Shown here in pieces: positions 1 through 5,597 of a stretch of DNA of 8,251 bases. The notes under the pieces are model-generated. The model made no database searches. It had not been told where the DNA came from and worked only from the letters and a program-made list of their open reading frames with translations. Origin of the DNA: Omnitrophica bacterium RBG_13_46_9 (GTDB lineage Bacteria; Omnitrophota; Gorgyraeia; JABMRN01; RBG-13-46-9). Location: contig MHFD01000062.1 in the NCBI GenBank assembly GCA_001804045.1, positions 1-8,251 of the forward strand, in the 5' to 3' direction. The position numbers and the translations under genes are program-made. How positions within the stretch are numbered: position 1 is the first letter of the stretch; the number at the start of each line of letters is the position of its first letter.

Positions 1-1
1 C

Positions 2-52
2 CTTACAGGCGTGGCTTTCTGGTTCATGGGTAAAGGGGATAGGATTGAATAA
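2..52 (+). CDS. C-terminal end of an unidentified plus-strand protein (partial)
   Basis: Frame 2 of the plus strand is open from the left edge and ends at a TAA at 50-52, giving sixteen residues (LTGVAFWFMGKGDRIE). A hairpin starts at the stop codon, as expected at the 3' end of a real gene. The hydrophobic stretch followed by a short charged tail would suit a membrane protein whose last helix ends at the C-terminus, but this is too short to assign a family. It would be the only plus-strand gene here and converges on the minus-strand tRNA unit. A chance open frame cannot be excluded. Confidence 0.4.
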   Translation, partial: LTGVAFWFMGKGDRIE

Positions 53-81
53 GGAAAGGGGAAATATCCCCTTTCCTTATT
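48..81 (+). terminator. Hairpin terminator of the left-edge gene
   Basis: A perfect 15-bp inverted repeat (48-62 with 67-81) encloses a 4-nt loop. The stem overlaps the TAA at 50-52 and is followed by a short T-rich stretch on the plus strand. This is a plausible intrinsic terminator for the plus-strand gene. The T tract is weak, so efficiency is uncertain. Confidence 0.6.
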
Positions 82-115
82 ATTCAGAAAAATTCCTATT
101 AGGAGGGGGATGACA

Positions 116-147
116 GCCATGAACCAGAACAAAGTTCGGTTCATGGC
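116..147. repeat. Perfect 10-bp palindrome forming a hairpin
   Basis: Positions 116-125 pair perfectly with 138-147. Inside, after a bulged A at 126, 127-130 pair with 134-137 around an AAA loop. There is no T tract, so it is not an ordinary terminator. It lies 6 bp from the larger palindromic element at 154-234 and may belong to the same composite repeat. Confidence 0.6.
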
Positions 148-153
148 GCCAGA

Positions 154-234
154 AGGGGGAACCCTTCCGCCATCTTATTAATCTTGACATGGCGGATCCG
201 CCCAAATGAAAACATTTGGCAGAGGGTTCCCCCT
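154..234. repeat. Composite palindrome that can fold as a three-way junction
   Basis: The outer arms 154-165 and 223-234 are perfect 12-bp reverse complements. They enclose two further hairpins: 166-173 with 189-196 (8 bp, 15-nt loop) and 202-208 with 213-219 (7 bp, AAAA loop). The nested arrangement predicts a three-way junction in single-stranded DNA or RNA from either strand. The last hairpin has the CCAAAT/ATTTGG stem also present in the repeat at 367-409, which suggests relatedness. No protein-coding function is evident. Confidence 0.6.
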
Positions 235-238
235 ATGG

Positions 239-280
239 AATTAAAAAATCCCTCTCTCTCAAGAGAGGGATTTTTTAATT
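239..280. terminator. Strong symmetric bidirectional intrinsic terminator
   Basis: Positions 239-257 and 262-280 form a perfect 19-bp inverted repeat with a 4-nt loop. The inner part is G+C-rich (CCCTCTCT/AGAGAGGG) and the outer part is A6 paired with T6, so either strand reads as a stem followed by a U tract. It lies between the plus-strand gene end and the minus-strand tRNA, and most likely ends the tRNA-fMet transcript while blocking convergent transcription. Confidence 0.85.
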
Positions 281-281
281 G

Positions 282-324
282 GTTCTCCTCCGCTGAATAT
301 TTACATATTCAGCTTCGGAGGAAC
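282..324 (-). repeat. REP-like palindromic hairpin, copy A
   Basis: A 9-bp stem (292-300 with 305-313) closes a 4-nt loop that reads GTAA on the minus strand. An outer stem (287-291 with 317-321, extended by 282-284 with 322-324) lies beyond a short TTC asymmetry at 314-316. Read on the minus strand, it aligns with the plus-strand hairpin at 367-409 at 25 of 32 positions. Six of the seven differences form three compensatory stem pairs. This marks it as a member of a dispersed structured repeat family. Confidence 0.7.
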
Positions 325-366
325 AACATTCTACCTTGCTGAAGAATCAGTTTCATAGAACCTGTT

Positions 367-409
367 ATTCCTACGAAGCCAAATACGTAAGTATTTGGCG
401 AAGTAGAAT
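367..409 (+). repeat. REP-like palindromic hairpin, copy B, abutting the tRNA
   Basis: The tip is a 9-bp stem (378-386 with 391-399) and a GTAA loop. A symmetric GAA/GAA internal loop (375-377 and 400-402) follows, then a lower stem (367-370 and 372-374 with 403-409, C371 bulged). It is an inverted relative of copy A. Its right arm reaches position 409, which encodes the terminal A of the tRNA CCA end. A competing pairing exists between 327-334 and 403-410, also 8 bp. Confidence 0.7.
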
Positions 410-485
410 GGTAGCGGGGGCCCGATTCGAACGGGCGACCTCAAGGTTATGAGCCTTGCGAGCTACCAGGCTGCTCCACCCCGCG
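409..485 (-). tRNA. Initiator tRNA-fMet (CAU anticodon)
   Basis: The minus strand folds into a complete 77-nt cloverleaf. It has acceptor CGCGGGG/CCCCGCT, D stem GAGC/GCTC with A11:U24, anticodon loop CUCAUAA, T stem GCCCG/CGGGC and an encoded CCA at 409-411. The unpaired 1:72 position (C against U), A11:U24 and the overall body identify an initiator rather than an elongator tRNA-Met. The anticodon stem is CAAGG/CCTTG, so only two of the three usual G-C pairs (30:40 and 31:39) are present and 29:41 is A-U. A strong promoter lies just upstream and palindromic repeats with a terminator lie downstream, so it is probably a single-gene unit. Confidence 0.95.
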
Positions 486-500
486 ATATTGCGTAATGGT

Positions 501-528
501 AGTATAGCAAATTATTAGATAAAGTCAA
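501..528 (-). promoter_or_regulatory. Sigma-70-type promoter of the initiator tRNA
   Basis: On the minus strand a TTGACT -35 box (523-528) is separated by 16 bp from a TATACT -10 box (501-506). TGC directly before the -10 gives an extended -10 element. Transcription would start about 8 bases before the mature tRNA 5' end at 485, fitting a short leader removed by RNase P. Both boxes are one mismatch from consensus. Confidence 0.85.
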
Positions 529-605
529 TATATTTTGGTCTTTCGGTCTGTCAAAGCTGTATGTTCTCGGTTTTCCGTCATATGTCATAAGCCAAAAGCT
601 GGCGG

Positions 606-860
606 CTACTTAAGTATAATCTCGTCTTTACGCACCATTCCCAGTTTTTCGCGCGCGATCTTTTCGACATAAGAGGGATCTCTTTCCAACCTCTCCTTCT
701 CTTTCTTGAGTTCTTCGTTGGACTTTTTTAAAATCTCTATTCGTTTTTCCAGATTACGGTTTTTTTCTTTTAATTCCTGCAGCTTGGAAAAACCTGGTAG
801 GAACACCGTAACTATAACAAGAAGCCCGGTCAATATATAAATTAGCTTTTTTTTGGCCAT
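606..860 (-). CDS. ftsB: FtsB/DivIC-family septum formation initiator
   Basis: This 84-residue protein has a short cytoplasmic N-terminus (MAKKK), one membrane segment at about residues 6-23, a charged coiled coil at about 25-62, and a C-terminal DPSYVEKIAREKLGMV block that is characteristic of the FtsB/DivIC family. In characterised bacteria these bitopic proteins form a complex with FtsL and FtsQ-type proteins that activates septal peptidoglycan synthesis. The size is normal. The ATG start at 860 lies inside the end of eno, with which it overlaps by 19 bp, and its ribosome-binding site is weak, so translational coupling to eno is likely. eno-ftsB adjacency is also known in proteobacteria such as Pseudomonas. 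Whether to call it FtsB or DivIC depends on the lineage. Confidence 0.88.
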   Translation of the reverse strand: MAKKKLIYILTGLLVIVTVFLPGFSKLQELKEKNRNLEKRIEILKKSNEELKKEKERLERDPSYVEKIAREKLGMVRKDEIILK

Positions 861-2128
861 ACAGCGCTTCCGTAAACCGCTTTACTGCCCAGCCCCTCTT
901 CGATTCTCAGCAGTTCGTTATATTTGCAGATTCTATCGGTCCTGGATGTGGAGCCTGTCTTTATCTGGCCCGTATTCATGGCCACCACAAGATGCGAAAT
1001 CGTCGTGTCTTCCGTTTCGCCCGAGCGGTGTGAAACAACGGCGGTGTAACCGGCTTTTTTCGCCATAAGAATAGCGTCTTTGGTCTCTGTCAAGGTCCCT
1101 ATCTGATTTACTTTTATAAGAATCGAGTTGGCAACGCCTTTATCTATACCCATCTTAAGCCGCTTTGTGTTCGTGACAAACAGGTCATCGCCTACCAATT
1201 GGATGCGGTTACCGAGTCTTTCGGTAAGCTTTTTCCACCCATCCCAGTCATCCTCCGCCAGCCCGTCTTCTATGGATACAATGGGGTATTTACGTACCCA
1301 TTTCGAATAAAATTCTATCATATCCCCGGAAGAGTTTTCTTTCTTTTCTTCCGCTTCCAGGATATACTTTCCGTCCCTGAAAAACGAGCTTGAAGCGGGA
1401 TCTAACGCCATAAAAACGTCCCGGCCGGCTTTGTAACCGGCTTTATCTATGGCCTCCAATATCACCTCTACGGCCTCTTCGTTAGATTTCAGATCGGGGG
1501 CGAAACCGCCCTCATCTCCCACAGCGGTGGAGAGTTTTTTAGATTTCAATATGCTTTTTAGATTATGGAATACTTCGCTGCCCATCCTTAAGGCTTCCCT
1601 GAAATCCCGCGCCCCTATGGGCATTATCATAAATTCCTGCAGATCCACATTGTTGTCGGCATGCGCCCCTCCGTTTAATATATTCATCATCGGAACGGGG
1701 AGTATATCGGCTTTCCCTCCACCTATATATTTATATAAAGGCATTTTTTCCGAACAGGCGGCGGCCTTACACACAGCGAGCGATACCCCCAAAATCGCAT
1801 TGGCGCCTAATCTGGATTTATTCTCCGTTCCGTCCAATTCGATCAAGGCCTTGTCTATTTTCTCCTGTTCAAGCGCGTCCATTCCTTTTAGCTCCGATGC
1901 TATAACTTTATTGACATTTTCTACGGCTTTGGTCACCCCTTTGCCCAGATAGCGCGACCTATCTCCGTCCCTCAACTCAACTGCCTCGTGCTCACCGGTT
2001 GATGCGCCGCTGGGAACGGCGGCCCTGCCAAAAGAGCCGTCTTTTAAAACCACATCCACCTCGACCGTGGGGTTTCCTCTCGAATCTAATATTTCGCGGC
2101 CATGTACGCTTTTTATCTTTGTCGACAT
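842..2128 (-). CDS. eno: Enolase (phosphopyruvate hydratase)
   Basis: Enolase converts 2-phosphoglycerate to phosphoenolpyruvate in glycolysis and gluconeogenesis. The 428-residue length is typical. The N-terminal block with SGASTGEHEAVELRD carries the mobile-loop Ser43. Catalytic or Mg-binding residues appear in order: H156, E165, E206 (GDEGGFAP), D243, E287 (SIEDGLAEDDW), D314 (GDDLFVTN), K339 (ILIKVNQIGT) and the SHRSGETEDT signature at 366-375. I chose the ATG at 2128 because family homology begins there and an AGGAGGT lies 10 bp upstream; the frame extends further to 2182 but without family sequence. A promoter with a perfect -10 box lies about 90 bp upstream. ftsB overlaps the 3' end. 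Confidence 0.97.
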   Translation of the reverse strand: MSTKIKSVHGREILDSRGNPTVEVDVVLKDGSFGRAAVPSGASTGEHEAVELRDGDRSRYLGKGVTKAVENVNKVIASELKGMDALEQEKIDKALIELDGTENKSRLGANAILGVSLAVCKAAACSEKMPLYKYIGGGKADILPVPMMNILNGGAHADNNVDLQEFMIMPIGARDFREALRMGSEVFHNLKSILKSKKLSTAVGDEGGFAPDLKSNEEAVEVILEAIDKAGYKAGRDVFMALDPASSSFFRDGKYILEAEEKKENSSGDMIEFYSKWVRKYPIVSIEDGLAEDDWDGWKKLTERLGNRIQLVGDDLFVTNTKRLKMGIDKGVANSILIKVNQIGTLTETKDAILMAKKAGYTAVVSHRSGETEDTTISHLVVAMNTGQIKTGSTSRTDRICKYNELLRIEEGLGSKAVYGSAVWPKKS

Positions 2129-2138
2129 GATGCTCTCT

Positions 2139-2145
2139 ACCTCCT
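2139..2145 (-). promoter_or_regulatory. Shine-Dalgarno site that fixes the eno start
   Basis: The minus strand reads AGGAGGT, 10 bases before the ATG at 2126-2128. It supports this start over the longer in-frame extension to 2182. Confidence 0.85.
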
Positions 2146-2220
2146 GCTTGTTAAATTCCGTGTCCCACCCGGCACGTCTCAAATCGATCTTGTCTTACAA
2201 TGATCGGACGGCCAAAACAG

Positions 2221-2249
2221 ATTATATTTCGGTCTTTGTAATTCCGATA
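2221..2249 (-). promoter_or_regulatory. Possible promoter of eno-ftsB
   Basis: The minus strand has a perfect TATAAT (complement of 2221-2226). The best -35 candidate at an 18-bp spacing is TTATCG, which matches consensus at only three of six positions. Transcription starting near 2213 would give a 5' leader of about 85 nt. The intergenic location between purN and eno suits a promoter, but the -35 is poor, so the element may need an activator or may be chance. Confidence 0.4.
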
Positions 2250-2301
2250 ACCGGTATTTATCTGGGATTTGTTGTCCGGGATTTGAGATCTAGGTTTTTG
2301 T

Positions 2302-2904
2302 TTAGACTTGAATCCTAACCTTCCGTCCGTCTATCCTTATCTTCCCTTCGGTAAACAAACGAATCGCCTCCGGATACAATTTATGCTCTAATTTATGTAT
2401 TTTTTCTTCCAGCTTCTCAAGCGTGTCATTTTCGTCCACGCTGACAGACTCCTGCAATATTATGGGTCCGTGGTCCAGTTTTTCGTCCACAAAATGTACC
2501 GTGACACCCGTCCTTTTCACTCCGTATTCAAACGCATCCTTTATGCCGTGCGTGCCCTTAAATGAGGGTAAAATAGACGGGTGGATATTCATGATTTTAT
2601 TTTTATATTTTCTCACGAAAGAGTCGCTTACAAGCCTCATAAAACCGGCCAACACTATCAACCCGACATCCCTTCTTTCCAGTTCTTTTATCACCTCTTT
2701 ATCATAATCTTCCCTTGACGCGAACCCTTTCGGGTCCAAGACAAAAGTATCTACAGCGGCTTTCCTTGCTCTTTCCAGGGCATACGCTTCTCTATTATCG
2801 CTCACCACAACGGCGATCTTGGCCTTTATATTTTTTCGTGAGGCCGCATCGATTATAGCCTGCAGATTAGAGCCGTTTCCCGAAACGAACACCGCGATAT
2901 TCAT
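2302..2904 (-). CDS. purN: Phosphoribosylglycinamide formyltransferase (GAR transformylase)
   Basis: PurN transfers the formyl group of 10-formyltetrahydrofolate to GAR in de novo purine synthesis. The protein has 200 residues, a normal length. The N-terminal MNIAVFVSGNGSNLQA is the phosphate-binding start of the family. The catalytic triad falls at the same positions as in E. coli PurN: N106 and H108 (MNIHPSILPSFKG) and D144 (VDEKLDHGPI). I chose the ATG at 2904 because family homology begins there; an in-frame TTG at 2967 would add 21 unrelated residues. No clear Shine-Dalgarno precedes the ATG. An inverted repeat at 2929-2990 in the leader could influence expression. No other purine gene is adjacent. 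Confidence 0.96.
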   Translation of the reverse strand: MNIAVFVSGNGSNLQAIIDAASRKNIKAKIAVVVSDNREAYALERARKAAVDTFVLDPKGFASREDYDKEVIKELERRDVGLIVLAGFMRLVSDSFVRKYKNKIMNIHPSILPSFKGTHGIKDAFEYGVKRTGVTVHFVDEKLDHGPIILQESVSVDENDTLEKLEEKIHKLEHKLYPEAIRLFTEGKIRIDGRKVRIQV

Positions 2905-2910
2905 GCTTAC

Positions 2911-2991
2911 ACCGTAACTTTTAACAAGCCATAAAGTCACATCGGCTCGCCGGGGCTTTTCTAACAACTTATGTCCCGGTGACTTTACGGT
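2911..2991 (-). promoter_or_regulatory. Inverted repeat with competing pairing in the purN leader
   Basis: Positions 2929-2940 pair with 2979-2990 over 12 bp with one G-U pair in the minus-strand RNA. A small inner stem is possible (2951-2954 with 2975-2978). The outer arm at 2985-2991 can instead pair with 2911-2917 (7 bp), which lies about seven bases before the purN ATG. The two folds exclude each other. This may be a leader regulator or a remnant terminator of the upstream module; no known riboswitch consensus was recognised, and no T tract follows the stem. Confidence 0.4.
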
Positions 2992-3000
2992 CAGCTATAT

Positions 3001-3159
3001 CTAAAACAGCGTGTAAATAAATGGCGCCACGGCGGAACTTTCCGTGAAAATTATGAGTAGGCCTAAAAGAAGCAGTACAATAAGTATCGGCAGAAGCCAC
3101 CACTTTTTCCGGGTCGCCAGAAATCCCCATAATTCTTTCAAAAATGAAAATTTACCCAT
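3001..3159 (-). CDS. DUF5989-family small membrane protein (SxtK-like position)
   Basis: The 52-residue protein begins MGKFSFLKELWGFL, has a basic patch with paired tryptophans (RKKWW, residues 17-21), one strongly hydrophobic helix at about 22-38, and ends in SAVAPFIYTLF. This layout matches the DUF5989 family, whose members sit beside carbamoyltransferase and SxtJ genes. The biochemical role is unknown; one membrane helix with an N-in basic patch suggests a small accessory subunit. I chose the ATG at 3159, which has AAAGGGG just upstream, over the in-frame ATG at 3189, which lacks a good ribosome-binding site and adds non-family sequence. It is the last gene of the module. Confidence 0.82.
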   Translation of the reverse strand: MGKFSFLKELWGFLATRKKWWLLPILIVLLLLGLLIIFTESSAVAPFIYTLF

Positions 3160-3232
3160 AACCCCTTTCTTGCATAACCAGCCCTTCATGAAAATCGTTC
3201 AGGGCCCTTCATAAAAAACGCGTTTATCTTGA

Positions 3233-3649
3233 TCAATACTGGTTTTCGTAACTTTCTTTTTTCTCCTCCCTGGACTCCTTATCCTGCCAATACGATTGAC
3301 AGGTATCGTCAATGCGCTGATCAAGTATGTCCTTACCGAAAAGCCTTGCAATCAAACCAACGGGAGCGAAGACAGCGTAAAAAAGTATGGAAAGAACAAA
3401 TCGGCTTACGAAAAAGCCTATGAATATAGAAAAGCTCATCCAGCTTTTCTGCAAGGGCTTTAAAGATTTGGGCAGGGCAAGCCCAAAAACTACAAGCAAC
3501 CCGCCAATACCCAGAAAATAGCATGCCGGCGTAACTTTATTTCTCCACAGCGCTACCGCTCCTAGGATAACAAGAATTACGCCTATCGTCAAGCCAAATT
3601 CCCTAAGTTCTTTTTTGCCGCTTTTTATATTTCTTATTTCCTCTAGCAT
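3233..3649 (-). CDS. SxtJ-family membrane protein
   Basis: This 138-residue protein has hydrophobic segments at about 17-35, 42-60 and 70-104 and a hydrophilic, charged C-terminal tail. The tail motif DDTCQSYWQDKE (114-125) resembles the conserved SYW-containing end of SxtJ proteins. SxtJ was named from saxitoxin clusters, where it lies next to the carbamoyltransferase SxtI; its function is not established. Here it starts 3 bp after the carbamoyltransferase stop, so the two are almost certainly cotranscribed and translationally coupled. It probably anchors or partners the carbamoyltransferase at the membrane; that role is inferred from context only. A 9-bp direct repeat (3181-3189 and 3204-3212) lies between it and the DUF5989 gene. 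Confidence 0.8.
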   Translation of the reverse strand: MLEEIRNIKSGKKELREFGLTIGVILVILGAVALWRNKVTPACYFLGIGGLLVVFGLALPKSLKPLQKSWMSFSIFIGFFVSRFVLSILFYAVFAPVGLIARLFGKDILDQRIDDTCQSYWQDKESREEKKESYENQY

Positions 3650-3652
3650 ATC

Positions 3653-5470
3653 CTAATCCAATTCGTACTCCCGCAGCCAATCGATATCCTTATCCAAAGG
3701 TTTCTGGGACTTCTTTTCCAAAAGAGCGTTCTCCAGAAGCAGATAATCCATGTTCGTCCTCATGAAGCATAGATACGCGTCTTCGAGTGTGGCGACAATA
3801 GGCTCACCCCTGACATTGAAAGAGGTATTGATTATCACGGGGCAGCCGTATTTTTCATCGAATTTTTTTATCATATCATAATAAAGGGGGTTTGTCGCAC
3901 GGCCCACTGTCTGGATCCTGGCGGAATAATCCACATGGGTCACAGCGGGTACATCGGAGCGGACGACATTTAATTTTGCAAGGCCAAAAAGCTTCTCGTC
4001 TACATCCGCCGCTTTGCGCCTTTTTTCCGGGCGGACCGGAGCCACAAGAAGCATGTACGGGCTCTCCTTCTCCAGTTCGAAGTATTCCGATACCTTCTCC
4101 TTTAAGACAGAGGGGGCGAAAGGCCTGAAGCTCTCCCTGAACTTTATCTTGAGATTCATTATTTCCTGCATCGTCGCTGACCTGGCATCTCCTATTATGC
4201 TTCTTGAGCCGAGCGCGCGCGGTCCGAATTCCATCCGACCGTGAAACCAGCCGATCACCTTTCCTTCAGCTATCAGATCCGCGATGCGTTCCGGTATGTC
4301 CTCATACTTAATCTCGGTATGGGGGACGTTTTTCCCTTTTAGGAATTTTTCTACCTGCTCATGACCGTATTCTATGCCCAGATAAGACCCCTTCTGCGAA
4401 TCGTTTCTGTCGTCAGCTATACGTTTATTCCCTAAATACTGATGCCATACGAAAAACGCGGCGCCCAAAGCGCCCCCGGCGTCCCCTGCCGCAGGCTGGA
4501 TCCATATATCTTCAAAAGGCGACTCCCGCAGGATCCTTCCGTTCCCTACGCAATTCAGGGCGACTCCGCCCGCCAGCACAAGATACTTCTTGCCCGTAAT
4601 CCCATGGACATGCCTGGCCATCCTAAGCATCGCTTCCTCGGTAACATCCTGCATCGAGCGCGCGATATCCATGTCTTTTTGGGTAAGCTTTGTCTCGGCT
4701 TTTCTCGGAGGCCCCCCGAAAAGCCTGTGAAACCGCCTGTTGGTCATCGTGAGTCCGGCACAATAGTTGAAGTATTTCATGTTTAGCCTAAATGAGCCGT
4801 CCGGCTTCAAATCTATCAATTCCTTAAGGATCAAATCCCTGTACCTGGGCTCTCCGTATGGCGCAAGGCCCATCATCTTGTATTCTCCGGAATTGACCCT
4901 GAATCCCGTATAATATGTAAATGCCGAATATAAAAGACCTAGGGAATGGGGAAACATTATCTCTTTCATGAGCTTTATTTGGTTATCCTTCCCTACTCCG
5001 AAACTGGCTGTTGTCCATTCGCCAACGCCGTCTATGGTAAGAATCGCCGCCTCCCTGAAAGGGGAGGGGAAGAATGCGCTTGCGGCGTGGGATTGATGAT
5101 GTTCGAGAAACAAAATCTTGCCCCCGTAACCCAGCTCCTTTTCTATCAGGTCCCGCATCCACAATTTCTTTTTAATCCATAAAGGGATCGCCTTGAGGAA
5201 AGACCTTATTCCGAAAGGCGCGTAGGCGAGATAGGTTTGGACAAGCCTTTCAAATTTGATAAACGGTTTATCGTAAAATACAACGTAATCCAGGTCTTTC
5301 GTAGATATTTTAGCTTCCGCCAGACAATAATTGATGGCGTTTGTGGGGAATCTCAAATCGTGCTTTTTTCTTGTAAAACGCTCTTCCTGCGCGGCGGCTA
5401 ATATATCGCCGTCCTTCAATAAAGCCGCCGCGGAATCGTGGTAATAAGCGGATATTCCCAGGATATACAT
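3653..5470 (-). CDS. Carbamoyltransferase of the NodU/CmcH/TobZ/SxtI family
   Basis: The 605-residue protein has the two-domain architecture of O-carbamoyltransferases. The N-terminal Kae1-like part (about 1-350) carries H11 (YYHDSAAAL), HHQSHAASAFFPSPF at 124-138, TIDGVGEW at 145-152, GGVALNCVGNG at 301-311 and GDAGGALGAA at 329-338. The C-terminal part carries GWFHGRMEFGPRALGSRSI (407-425) and FNVRGEPIV (551-559). Family members use carbamoyl phosphate and ATP, through a carbamoyl-adenylate intermediate, to carbamoylate a hydroxyl of sugars, antibiotics or nodulation factors. The acceptor here is unknown. It is the first gene of a three-gene module with SxtJ and DUF5989 proteins. The ATG at 5470 starts directly with family sequence (MYILGISAYYHDSA). 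Its ribosome-binding site is weak and no convincing promoter was seen in the 60 bp upstream. Confidence 0.94.
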   Translation of the reverse strand: MYILGISAYYHDSAAALLKDGDILAAAQEERFTRKKHDLRFPTNAINYCLAEAKISTKDLDYVVFYDKPFIKFERLVQTYLAYAPFGIRSFLKAIPLWIKKKLWMRDLIEKELGYGGKILFLEHHQSHAASAFFPSPFREAAILTIDGVGEWTTASFGVGKDNQIKLMKEIMFPHSLGLLYSAFTYYTGFRVNSGEYKMMGLAPYGEPRYRDLILKELIDLKPDGSFRLNMKYFNYCAGLTMTNRRFHRLFGGPPRKAETKLTQKDMDIARSMQDVTEEAMLRMARHVHGITGKKYLVLAGGVALNCVGNGRILRESPFEDIWIQPAAGDAGGALGAAFFVWHQYLGNKRIADDRNDSQKGSYLGIEYGHEQVEKFLKGKNVPHTEIKYEDIPERIADLIAEGKVIGWFHGRMEFGPRALGSRSIIGDARSATMQEIMNLKIKFRESFRPFAPSVLKEKVSEYFELEKESPYMLLVAPVRPEKRRKAADVDEKLFGLAKLNVVRSDVPAVTHVDYSARIQTVGRATNPLYYDMIKKFDEKYGCPVIINTSFNVRGEPIVATLEDAYLCFMRTNMDYLLLENALLEKKSQKPLDKDIDWLREYELD

Positions 5471-5531
5471 TGTCTTAATACCTTAATAGTCTATACAAAA
5501 CTGCAAAACCAGGCATGAAAGGGTGAGGCAT

Positions 5532-5578
5532 AAAAAACGAACACAAGAAGGCATATCATCTGCTGTTGTTCGCTTTTT
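5532..5578 (-). terminator. Intrinsic terminator downstream of trxA
   Basis: An imperfect inverted repeat (outer CGAA at 5538-5541 with TTCG at 5569-5572, then CAA/TTG and GCA/TGC pairs) is followed on the minus strand by six Ts (5537-5532). On the plus strand it is followed by five Ts, so it may act both ways. It separates the rnf/thioredoxin transcript from the carbamoyltransferase module. Confidence 0.65.
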
Positions 5579-5597
5579 GCGCTGTATTCCACATCTT

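Noticed and set aside
110..181. Short plus-strand frame of 23 codons behind AGGAGG at 101-106
   Set aside because: The ribosome-binding-like sequence is good, but the frame is made entirely of the palindromes at 116-147 and 154-165. The peptide has no recognisable family, and the strand opposes the tRNA unit.
1449..1952. Plus-strand open frame of 167 codons
   Set aside because: It is antisense to enolase, which is well supported by its catalytic residues.
2264..2285. Direct repeat of GGGATTTG at 14-bp spacing upstream of eno
   Set aside because: Only two copies of an 8-mer in a short AT-rich intergenic region; too little to call an operator.
2905..2967. N-terminal extension of PurN from a TTG at 2967
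   Set aside because: The extra 21 residues are not part of the PurN family, the extension lies in a palindromic leader, and the ATG at 2904 begins exactly at the conserved N-terminus.
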